From Streptomyces flavidovirens DSM 40150 (GTDB lineage: Bacteria > Actinomycetota > Actinomycetes > Streptomycetales > Streptomycetaceae), in the NCBI RefSeq assembly GCF_000429085.1, contig NZ_KE386847.1, positions 91,105 through 155,104 on the forward strand: a DNA stretch of 64,000 nt. Reading direction: 5' to 3'. Below are positions 15,585 through 22,288 of the stretch, piece after piece (within the stretch, counting starts at the first letter, position 1; the number at the start of each line of letters is the position of its first letter). The notes beneath the pieces were generated by a model. It did no database searches, was not told where the DNA came from, and saw only the letters and a list, made by a program, of their open reading frames with translations. Position numbers and translations under genes: made by a program.

Positions 15585-16997
15585 ATGCTGACAATCCTCG
15601 GATTCGTCATGATCGCGACCTTCCTGGTCCTGATCATGATGAAGAAGATGTCGCCGATCGCGGCGCTCGTGCTGATCCCAGCACTCTTCTGTGTGCTGGT
15701 AGGACAGGGCGCCAAGCTCGGGGACTACGTCCTCGAAGGCGTCGGAAACCTCGCGCCGACCGCCGCGATGCTGATGTTCGCCATCGTGTATTTCGGCGTG
15801 ATGATCGACGTGGGTCTCTTCGACCCGATCGTGCGCGGCATCCTGCGCTTCTGCAAGGCAGACCCGCTGCGGATCGTCGTGGGAACGGCCGTGCTCGCCG
15901 CCATCGTCTCGCTCGACGGCGACGGCTCGACCACCTTCATGATCACCGTCTCGGCGATGTATCCGCTGTACAAGCGGCTCGGGATGAGCCTGGTCGTGAT
16001 GACCGGCGTCGCCGCCACCGCGAACGGCGTCATGAACACCCTCCCGTGGGGCGGGCCGACCGCCCGCGCCGCCACGGCGCTGAAGCTGGACGCGGCGGAC
16101 ATCTTCGTACCGATGATCCCGGCGCTCGCCGTGGGTCTGGCCTTCGTCTTCGTCCTGGCGTACGTGCTGGGGCGGCGGGAGCGCAAGCGGCTGGGGTACC
16201 TCACGCTGGACGAGGTCGTCGAGGCGGAGCCCGAGGTCCTCGTCACCGCGGGTGGCGGTGGCAGCGAGGTGCGCAAGTCCCTTGGCGGCAACGCCAGTTC
16301 GGGCACGGGCACCGACGCGGACGCCGGTCCGGCGTACGCCGCCGACGGCGGGGGCTTCCAGGGGCTCGACCCCAACCGTCCGACCCTGCGGCCCAAGCTC
16401 TACTGGTTCAACGCCGGGCTCACCGTCGTACTGCTCGCCGCGATGATCATGGAGCTGCTGCCGATCCCGGTCCTCTTCCTCATCGGCGCCGCTCTCGCCC
16501 TCACGGTCAACTACCCCAACATGACCGACCAGAAGGCCCGCATCGCCGCCCACGCCGACAACGTCCTCAACGTCTCCGGCATGGTCTTCGCCGCCGCCGT
16601 CTTCACCGGCGTCCTCACCGGCACCGGCATGGTCAAGCACATGGCCGACTGGCTCGTCGGCGCGATCCCCGAGGGCATGGGCCCCCACATGGCGATCGTC
16701 ACCGGCCTCCTGAGCCTGCCGCTCACGTACTTCATGTCGAACGACGGCTTCTACTTCGGCGTGCTGCCCGTACTCGCGGAAGCCGGCGCGGCGCACGGGG
16801 TGTCGTCGCTGGAGATCGCCCGCGCGTCGCTCGTCGGCCAGGCACTGCACATGTCGAGCCCGCTCGTTCCGGCCGTGTACGTCCTGGTCGGCATGGCCAA
16901 GGTGGAGTTCGGCGACCACACGAAGTTCACCGTCAAGTGGGCGGCGCTCACCTCGCTGGTGGTGCTCGGCGCCGGAATCGCCTTCGGCATCATCTGA
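15585..16997 (+). CDS. CitMHS-family metal-citrate:proton symporter
   Basis: A 470-residue inner-membrane transporter with about 12 helices. Family landmarks include FVMIATFLVLIMMKKMSPIA at the start, the reentrant DGDGSTTFMITVSAMYPLYK, and the NDGFYFGVLPVLAEAG segment. CitMHS proteins take up citrate complexed with Mg2+ or Ca2+ together with protons. A roughly 70-residue hydrophilic Gly/Glu-rich loop lies near residues 200-265. The gene overlaps the following MFS gene by one base of the stop codon. No CitA/CitB-type two-component genes are adjacent; the inverted repeat upstream suggests a local regulator. Confidence 0.93.
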   Translation: MLTILGFVMIATFLVLIMMKKMSPIAALVLIPALFCVLVGQGAKLGDYVLEGVGNLAPTAAMLMFAIVYFGVMIDVGLFDPIVRGILRFCKADPLRIVVGTAVLAAIVSLDGDGSTTFMITVSAMYPLYKRLGMSLVVMTGVAATANGVMNTLPWGGPTARAATALKLDAADIFVPMIPALAVGLAFVFVLAYVLGRRERKRLGYLTLDEVVEAEPEVLVTAGGGGSEVRKSLGGNASSGTGTDADAGPAYAADGGGFQGLDPNRPTLRPKLYWFNAGLTVVLLAAMIMELLPIPVLFLIGAALALTVNYPNMTDQKARIAAHADNVLNVSGMVFAAAVFTGVLTGTGMVKHMADWLVGAIPEGMGPHMAIVTGLLSLPLTYFMSNDGFYFGVLPVLAEAGAAHGVSSLEIARASLVGQALHMSSPLVPAVYVLVGMAKVEFGDHTKFTVKWAALTSLVVLGAGIAFGII

Positions 16998-18235
16998 TGC
17001 GCGGCAGGGGGACGACCGGCCGGGGCTGGCTGCTGCGCCTCGTCATCGCCTTCGGCTTCGCGCAGGCGGCGGTGTCGATGGCGCGCCCCGCCGTCTCGTA
17101 CCGCGCCCTCGCCCTGGGGGCGGACGAGCGCGCGGTCGGCGTGATCGCGGGCGTGTACGCGCTGCTTCCCCTGTTCGCCGCCGTACCGCTGGGCCGCAGG
17201 ACGGACCACGGACGATGCGCGCCCCTGCTGCCCGCCGGTGTGGTCCTGATCGCCGCCGGATGCGCCCTCAGCGGTACGGCGAACTCCCTGGTGGCGATGG
17301 CCGCCTGGAGCGGGGTGATGGGTCTCGGCCACCTCTGCTTCGTCATCGGCGCGCAGTCGATCGTCGCCCGGCAGTCCGCCCCGGCCGAACAGGACCGCAA
17401 CTTCGGCCACTTCACCATCGGAGCCTCCCTCGGCCAGCTCACCGGCCCGGTGGCGGCAGGCCTCTTGATCTCCGGCCAGGATGGCGCGATGGCCCGCACC
17501 AGCGCGCTCGCCCTGGTCGTCTCGGCGGGCGTCGCGGCGGTGTCGTTCACCTCGCTCTGGCGGATCGAGCGCCGGGCGCAGGGCGGGGTGCGCGGGGAGG
17601 CGGCGGCGAAGGTCCCGGTCCGCCGGATCCTGCGCACGCGCGGCGTGCCGGCCGGGATCTTCATCAGCCTTGCCGTGCTCTCCGCGACCGACATCCTCAC
17701 CGCGTACCTACCGGTCGTCGGCGAACACCGGGGGATCGCCCCCTCGGTCGTCGGCCTGCTGCTCAGCCTGCGGGCCGCGGCGACGATCGCCTGCCGGCTG
17801 GTGATGACGCCGATGATCCGGCTGCTCGGCCGCACGGCACTGATGAGCGTCACGTGCCTGCTGGCCGGGCTGCTGTGCGCGGCCGTCGCACTGCCGGTTC
17901 CGGTGGGCGTGCTGGCGGCTGTCCTGGCCGTCCTCGGCTTCTGCCTGGGCGTGGGACAGCCGTTGTCGATGACGACGGTGGTGCGGGCGGCCCCGCCGGA
18001 GGCGCGTTCGACGGCGCTGGCCCTGCGCCTGACCGGCAACCGCCTCGGGCAGGTCGCGGCGCCCGCGTCGGCGGGTCTGGTGGCCGGAGTGGCGGGCACG
18101 GCGGCCCCGTTCCTGATGCTGGCGGTGCTGCTCACCGGCGCGTCGGCGCTCGCCCTGCGGGACCCGGCGGCGCGGAACCGGCGCGCGTCCGGCGTGCCGA
18201 ACGCGGGGAGCGGGGCTCGTACGCCCCGGTCGTGA
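16997..18235 (+). CDS. Major facilitator superfamily transporter
   Basis: A 412-residue MFS protein with about 12 helices. It carries the loop motif after helix 2 in a modified form (PLGRRTDHGRCAPLL in place of the usual GxLaDrxGRrxxL). The start ATG at 16997 overlaps the TGA of the citrate transporter (TGATG), so translation is coupled. Two transporters in one operon suggest uptake of citrate and export or exchange of a related compound, but nothing in the sequence names the substrate. The C-terminal 25 residues are Arg/Ser-rich and disordered. Confidence 0.85.
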   Translation: MRGRGTTGRGWLLRLVIAFGFAQAAVSMARPAVSYRALALGADERAVGVIAGVYALLPLFAAVPLGRRTDHGRCAPLLPAGVVLIAAGCALSGTANSLVAMAAWSGVMGLGHLCFVIGAQSIVARQSAPAEQDRNFGHFTIGASLGQLTGPVAAGLLISGQDGAMARTSALALVVSAGVAAVSFTSLWRIERRAQGGVRGEAAAKVPVRRILRTRGVPAGIFISLAVLSATDILTAYLPVVGEHRGIAPSVVGLLLSLRAAATIACRLVMTPMIRLLGRTALMSVTCLLAGLLCAAVALPVPVGVLAAVLAVLGFCLGVGQPLSMTTVVRAAPPEARSTALALRLTGNRLGQVAAPASAGLVAGVAGTAAPFLMLAVLLTGASALALRDPAARNRRASGVPNAGSGARTPRS

Positions 18236-18392
18236 CCGCTGTTAGCTCGTGCGGCAGACACCGGTTGTCGGCCAGTCAGGTCATATCTGACTCTTTCTCA
18301 GCGTTTCGAGGCTTCTTCGCGCCCGGTATGTGACATCTAATCAGGCGATCGAGTGATCAGTACGACAATCATCTCGGCTTGAAGGAGCCCGC

Positions 18393-19022
18393 ATGACCAC
18401 CTCGACATCTCCTCGCTCCCACGGTGTCCGATCGGGCACGGCAGCCCTCGCCACGCTGGCCCTCGCAGGGGTGTCCCTGTGGGGCGCGTCCGCGGCGTTC
18501 GCCGTGGAGGGCGACAGCGGAGAGATCAAGATCCACAAGTCCGGAACGCGCGCCGCCGACACCAAGGACCACTACGAGGTCTGTACGTTCAACCTGTCCG
18601 CGACCAACTTCGAAACGGTGAAGATGGTCAACTGGACCGTCACCCCGCCGCAGCCGAAGACGCCCGTCGAGCCCATCCTGTCGGGTGGTCTCGTCCTCAT
18701 GAACGGCAAGGGGAGCACTGCCGACTACTCGCTCCCGGACGGTCACTACCAGCTCAGCTGGACGTTCCCCGGCGGTGTCCCGAAGCAGAAGATCTTCAAG
18801 GTCAACTGCGCGAAGAAGCAGGACGACAAGCCCGCCCCGCGCGGTCCCGTACCCGCGGGCGGCGGCGGGGCCGCCGACATCGGTACCGGCACGGGCACGG
18901 GCACCGAGACCGACGACGGTGCGTCGGCAGGCATGGCGCCCGCCCTGGTCGCGGGTGCTGCGGGAGTGGCCGGGCTGATGTTCGTCCGACGGGCCCGCCG
19001 CCGCGCAAATGGCGCCGCGTAA
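18393..19022 (+). CDS. Sec-exported cell-surface protein with C-terminal anchor helix
   Basis: A 209-residue protein with a Sec signal peptide (cleavage near ASAAFA, about residue 32), a beta-rich domain of about 115 residues containing two cysteines, a Gly/Thr-rich low-complexity linker (GTGTGTGTE), and a C-terminal helix followed by RRARRRANGAA. The helix plus basic tail is the architecture of sortase-anchored proteins, but there is no LPXTG-like motif before it. It may therefore simply be membrane-anchored, or use an unusual signal. The class F sortase gene overlaps its last 14 bases. AAGGAG precedes the ATG. Function unknown. Confidence 0.75.
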   Translation: MTTSTSPRSHGVRSGTAALATLALAGVSLWGASAAFAVEGDSGEIKIHKSGTRAADTKDHYEVCTFNLSATNFETVKMVNWTVTPPQPKTPVEPILSGGLVLMNGKGSTADYSLPDGHYQLSWTFPGGVPKQKIFKVNCAKKQDDKPAPRGPVPAGGGGAADIGTGTGTGTETDDGASAGMAPALVAGAAGVAGLMFVRRARRRANGAA

Positions 19023-19911
19023 CACCCGCTACCGCCGTCGGCGCGGCCCGAGCCGGGGCATCCGCCTCGCGATGACCGCGACTGTGACGGTGACGTTGGT
19101 GACCGGTGTCGTCCGGGGGTGCGGCGATTCGCCCCCCGGCGCACCGGTCACCGCCGCTCACGACACGGCTGCTCACGACACCGCCGCTCACGACACGGCC
19201 GCCAAGAATCCGGCGCCGGAACCCGCGGCGAATGCCGCGAAGCCACGGGAGCCGACGCCGGCACAGGCTTCGAAGCCGGCTCCGGCACCTGTGCCCAAGC
19301 CGGTCCAGAAGCCGGCCACCGAGCCGGTGCCGAAGCCGGTGCCCAAGCCGGTCCAGAAGCCGGCCACCAAGCCGGTTCCCAAGCCAGTCCGGAAGCCGGT
19401 CCCGAAGCCGGTCCCGAGGCCGGTCCAGGCGACGCATCCGCCGCTGCCCGTCTCGACGCCGCTGAGCGTCGCCGTCCCCGCCATCACCATCGAGTCGCCC
19501 ATCACCGGGCTCGGACTCGACCCGCAGGGCCACCTGGCCGCCCCGCCGGTCGACAACCCGCGCCTGGTCGGCTGGTACCGGGACGGCCCGACCCCGGGTG
19601 AGGCGGGAACCTCGCTCCTCGTCGGCCACCGGGACACCCGGACCGGACCGGCCATCTTCCTCAACCTCAACGCACTCGTCCCCGGCGACGTCGTCCACGT
19701 CGTACGGGAGGACCGCCGCACCGCGGTGTTCACCGTCGACGCCGTGCGGACGTACAAGAAGGAGGCATTCCCCGACACCGAGGTGTACGGCGCCAAAGCC
19801 GGCCGCCCGGAGCTGCGGATCCTGACCTGCGGCGGCAGCTTCGACAAGAAGACCGGGTACGCCTCCAACGTCGTAGTCTTCGCCCATCTCACGGACGTGA
19901 AGTACGCGTGA
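19009..19911 (+). CDS. Class F sortase with a Pro-Lys repeat stalk
   Basis: A 300-residue membrane-bound transpeptidase. An N-terminal helix (about 18-38) leads to a stalk with three HDTAA repeats (51-65) and a Pro/Lys/Val region (about 90-140) built from PVPKPV and QKPAT units. The sortase domain (about 150-300) has His207 in LLVGHRDT and Cys274 in ILTCGG. After Cys274 there is no arginine at all, although sortases normally have a catalytic Arg following the cysteine. The start overlaps the surface-protein gene by 14 bases with no ribosome site of its own, so it is probably coupled. The neighbour is the obvious candidate substrate. Confidence 0.88.
   Translation: MAPRNTRYRRRRGPSRGIRLAMTATVTVTLVTGVVRGCGDSPPGAPVTAAHDTAAHDTAAHDTAAKNPAPEPAANAAKPREPTPAQASKPAPAPVPKPVQKPATEPVPKPVPKPVQKPATKPVPKPVRKPVPKPVPRPVQATHPPLPVSTPLSVAVPAITIESPITGLGLDPQGHLAAPPVDNPRLVGWYRDGPTPGEAGTSLLVGHRDTRTGPAIFLNLNALVPGDVVHVVREDRRTAVFTVDAVRTYKKEAFPDTEVYGAKAGRPELRILTCGGSFDKKTGYASNVVVFAHLTDVKYA
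19156..19200. repeat. Three 15-bp units in the sortase gene
   Basis: Units at 19156-19170, 19171-19185 and 19186-19200 share GCTCACGACAC followed by variable third-codon bases. They encode the AHDTA repeats just outside the membrane anchor, so they arose by in-frame duplication. Confidence 0.85.
19294..19368. repeat. Direct repeat encoding the Pro-Lys stalk
   Basis: An identical 27-base stretch occurs at 19294-19320 and 19342-19368 (48-bp period), beginning CCCAAGCCGGTCCAGAAGCC. It encodes PKPVQKPAT and lies in a longer run of AAGCCGGT words. Stalk length could change by recombination between copies. Confidence 0.85.
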
Positions 19912-20000
19912 CCCAGCCCCTCGACCAACCCGGCGGCCGCCCCGCCGGTCCGGTCGGGGGGCTTCCGCGCGCGCATAGTCTCCACCGAAGGGACTCCACC

Positions 20001-20459
20001 ATGCCTGTCCGGATCACACCCACCCGCCTGGCCACCGCCACCGCCGGTGCACTGCTCGCGGCCGGCGCCCCCGCCGCGTACGCCGCGCTCGGTGACGGCG
20101 CCCCGCAACCCCGTGCCGCTGTCCGCGGGGAGGCGTACGTGGAAACACGGCTGTTCTTCGGGACGGAACGCCCCGACGGCGGCCCGGACGTCACCGACCA
20201 GCAGTTCATGCGCTTCGTCGACCGGCACGTGACGGGCAGCTTCCCCGACGGCCTCACCGTGCAGGCCGGCCGGGGCCAGTGGCGGGACGCCAACGGCACG
20301 ATCGAGCGCGAGCGTTCGTACGAGCTGATCCTCCTCTACCCGGCGTCGCAGGCGAAGGCCCGCGACCCGCACATCGAGCGGGTCCGCGACGCCTACAAGC
20401 GCGCCTACGCCCAGGAGGCCGTGGCCCGCCTCGACGATCCGGTCCGCGCCGACTTCTGA
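20001..20459 (+). CDS. Secreted DUF3574 protein
   Basis: A 152-residue exported protein. The signal peptide covers about residues 1-29 (ALLAAGAPAAYAAL). The mature part begins YVETRLFFGTERPDGGPDVT and contains WRDANGTIERERSYELILLY, which I recognise as the DUF3574 pattern; function unknown. Start at 20001, preceded by AAGGGA; an upstream frame extension lacks a ribosome site. It follows the sortase by 89 bp on the same strand and its stop abuts the stop of the convergent ATPase gene with no gap. No sorting signal, so it is likely free or periplasmic. Confidence 0.78.
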   Translation: MPVRITPTRLATATAGALLAAGAPAAYAALGDGAPQPRAAVRGEAYVETRLFFGTERPDGGPDVTDQQFMRFVDRHVTGSFPDGLTVQAGRGQWRDANGTIERERSYELILLYPASQAKARDPHIERVRDAYKRAYAQEAVARLDDPVRADF

Positions 20460-20906
20460 TCACGGCCGGAGCGTCGCCCACACCGTCTTGCCGACCTCCC
20501 GGCCGCTGACGCCCCACGTTTCGGCCAGCGCCGCCACGAGCAGCAGCCCGCGCCCCGCCTCCGACTCGGCGGGCGGGGCGAGCGGCGGCGGCGCGGGCAG
20601 GCGGCGTTCGGTGCATGTGTCGGTGACCTCGATGCGCAGGAGGCCGCCCGCGTCGAGCGCGAGCCGCAGCTCGAAGTCGCGGCCGGGGACGCGGCCGTGG
20701 GTGACGGCGTTCGCGGCGAGCTCGGCGACGATCAGCGCGGCGATGTCGGACGAGTCGCTGCCGTACGAGATGCCCCACTCGTCGAGCTGGTGCACGGCCA
20801 GCAGCCGCGCCAGCCTGGCGGCTTTACGGGTGGGCGAGAACCTCTGCCTGAACACACGTACGGTAATGGTCGGTTGGGCCTCGGGCGGCTGTGTCTCGGT
20901 ATGCAT
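20460..20906 (-). CDS. Anti-sigma-factor-like ATP-binding protein (HATPase_c, RsbW-like)
   Basis: A protein of about 148 residues with a GHKL/HATPase fold: N-box VAELAANAVTHG, G1-like LRIEVTDTC, and G2-like ESEAGRGLLLVAALAETWGV. Streptomyces encodes dozens of such stand-alone ATPases, and they commonly sit beside a DUF5753 HTH protein and a DUF397 protein, as here. RsbW-type members bind sigma factors or act as kinases on antagonist proteins; which applies here is unknown. I start at 20906 where homology begins; an ATG at 21005, preceded by AGGG, would add 33 residues but run into the palindromes at 20951-21004. Confidence 0.85.
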   Translation of the reverse strand: MHTETQPPEAQPTITVRVFRQRFSPTRKAARLARLLAVHQLDEWGISYGSDSSDIAALIVAELAANAVTHGRVPGRDFELRLALDAGGLLRIEVTDTCTERRLPAPPPLAPPAESEAGRGLLLVAALAETWGVSGREVGKTVWATLRP

Positions 20907-20950
20907 GGGGCAACCGTGGCGGCCCACCACCGCTGTCCACCAGCGAACAC

Positions 20951-21004
20951 GTCCGTACGCTGCGCCACCGTACGGACACAGGGAGTGGACAGTACGGTGG
21001 CGCA
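20951..21004. promoter_or_regulatory. Overlapping inverted repeats in a divergent control region
   Basis: Two inverted repeats share a centre. GTCCGTAC (20951-20958) pairs with GTACGGAC (20970-20977). TGCGCCACCGTAC (20961-20973) pairs perfectly over 13 bp with 20992-21004. Both use GTAC at 20970-20973, so the two pairings exclude each other. They lie between the divergent ATPase and HTH genes and suit tandem operators for the DUF5753 regulator or alternative RNA hairpins. Confidence 0.7.
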
Positions 21005-21064
21005 TGCCGTAACCCTGGGTGAGCTGAGTGCGGGGAGAGTTCAGGCACTGGGAGGTGGCCGGGT

Positions 21065-21895
21065 ATGGCCGGGGACTGGGAACGCGAAGAGCCGGAATCA
21101 TCGGACAGCCTGAAGACCTTCGGGGCTTTCGTCCAGGGGTTGCGGGAACATGCGGGCTTCACGAGAGAGGAGTTCGGGCCGCTGGTGCAGTTCTCCAAGC
21201 ACACGATCGAGTCGATCGAGCTGGGGAGGCGGATGCCGGACAAGGATTTCGTGGAGCGGGCGGAGGCGGTGCTGGGGGGTACGGGGGCGCTGCGGAGGGC
21301 GTTCGGGCATTTGACGCGACAGCCGGGGCTGGCGGCTTGGTTCAAGAAGTGGGCGAAGCTTGAGCAGACGGCGGTCAGCATGGATACGTACGAATGCAGG
21401 CTGGTGCCGGGGCTGTTGCAGTCGGAGGGCTATGTGCGCGCTGTGTTTGAGGACGACACTCCGCCGCTCTCCGACGATCAGATGGAGATTCAGCTGGCCG
21501 CCCGCATGGACCGGCAACGACTGCTGGGTGAGCGGCCCAATACATCGTTCAGCTTCATCATCGACGAGGCCGTCTTCCGGCGTCGGATCGGTGGTGCCGA
21601 GGTCACGTCCGAACTTATTGACCACGTGCTGGACAGTACGAAGCCACGGAACGTCGTCTTGCAGCTCATGCCGCTGGACTGCGAGCACCACGCCTGTCTG
21701 GCGGGCCCGCTGCAACTGCTGGAGACGCCGGATGGGCGGCGATTCGCTTACTCCGAGGGGCAGCAGAACGGTCGGCTCATCTCTGTCGTGAAAGAGGTCG
21801 CCGTGCTCCATCAGCGTTATGCGACACTGCGCTCGCAGGCCCTTACCCCCAAGGACTCACGTGGCCTGCTGGAGCGGATCCGAGGAGCACTATGA
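21065..21895 (+). CDS. HTH-DUF5753 regulator (WhiJ/XRE-like)
   Basis: A 276-residue DNA-binding protein. An XRE-type HTH (about residues 17-75) contains REEFGPLVQFSKHTIESIEL, followed by the DUF5753 domain (about 95-270) with YECRLVPGLLQSEGYVRAVF, IDEAVFRR and a PLQLLE segment. This is the architecture of WhiJ and its many Streptomyces paralogues, which act in developmental switches with a DUF397 partner. Its stop overlaps the DUF397 start (ATGA), so the two are made together. The divergent ATPase completes the usual trio. The palindromes upstream are its likely binding sites. Confidence 0.92.
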   Translation: MAGDWEREEPESSDSLKTFGAFVQGLREHAGFTREEFGPLVQFSKHTIESIELGRRMPDKDFVERAEAVLGGTGALRRAFGHLTRQPGLAAWFKKWAKLEQTAVSMDTYECRLVPGLLQSEGYVRAVFEDDTPPLSDDQMEIQLAARMDRQRLLGERPNTSFSFIIDEAVFRRRIGGAEVTSELIDHVLDSTKPRNVVLQLMPLDCEHHACLAGPLQLLETPDGRRFAYSEGQQNGRLISVVKEVAVLHQRYATLRSQALTPKDSRGLLERIRGAL

Positions 21896-22191
21896 GCACC
21901 GAACTCGCCTGGTTCAAGAGCAGTTACAGCAGCGCCCAGGGCGACAGTTGCGTCGAAGTAGCCCTGTCCTGGCACAAGTCCAGCTACAGCAGCGGCGACG
22001 GCGACAGCTGCGTCGAAGTAGCTCTGCCGTGGCACAAGTCCAGCTACAGCGGAACCGAGGGCGACAACTGCGTAGAGGTAGCCGCCTGCCCCGGCACCGT
22101 CCACGTACGCGACTCCAAGGACAAGTCCGGGCCCGTCCTCGCCCTCCCGCCCCGCGCGTGGGCGGACTTCCTCGCCCTGGCCAGGCAGTAG
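21892..22191 (+). CDS. DUF397 protein with three tandem motifs
   Basis: A 99-residue small partner protein. DUF397 proteins usually carry one or two copies of a W-x-KSSYS-GDSCVEVA motif. Here three copies lie head to tail at residues 7-26, 27-46 and 47-66, each 20 residues long, followed by the standard C-terminal part VHVRDSKDKSGPVLALPPRA with the family's W-x-x-F ending. Translation is coupled to the HTH-DUF5753 gene through ATGA. The family is thought to modulate the WhiJ-like regulator. The triplication is unusual and could give three docking sites. Confidence 0.9.
   Translation: MSTELAWFKSSYSSAQGDSCVEVALSWHKSSYSSGDGDSCVEVALPWHKSSYSGTEGDNCVEVAACPGTVHVRDSKDKSGPVLALPPRAWADFLALARQ
21910..22089. 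repeat. Three 60-bp in-frame tandem repeats
   Basis: Units at 21910-21969, 21970-22029 and 22030-22089 encode the three KSSYS motifs of the DUF397 protein. Units 2 and 3 share the same opening word TGGCACAAGTCCAGCTACAG, so that duplication looks more recent. Confidence 0.9.
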
Positions 22192-22213
22192 GACCTTGGG
22201 CCCTGGCGCGCAA

Positions 22214-22232
22214 AAACTAACAGCGCTAGTTT
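22214..22232. promoter_or_regulatory. Operator-like palindrome before the ALDH operon
   Basis: AAACTAACAGCGCTAGTTT fits the ideal palindrome AAACTAGC-AGT-GCTAGTTT with one arm mismatch. It is 15/19 identical to the site at 28012-28030 between a TetR gene and an acyl-CoA dehydrogenase gene. Its AT-rich arms stand out from the local sequence. It lies 57 bp upstream of the aldehyde dehydrogenase start. Confidence 0.7.
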
Positions 22233-22288
22233 GGACTGCGGACGACTACGGCAGCTCAGGCAGATCAGGCAGCTCTGGAGGAATTGCG

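Noticed and set aside
15551..16996. 894-codon plus-strand frame ending in the MFS gene
   Set aside because: The first 482 codons are an Arg/Pro/Gly-rich shadow of the citrate transporter in another frame; the MFS protein starts at 16997.
13236..18235. Molybdoenzyme and transporters as one operon
   Set aside because: There is a 120-bp gap with its own promoter-like elements before the citrate transporter, and no functional link is visible.
18732..18743. LPDG in the surface protein as an LPXTG-like sorting signal
   Set aside because: It is inside the folded domain (YSLPDGHY), far from the C-terminal helix, so cannot serve as a sorting signal.
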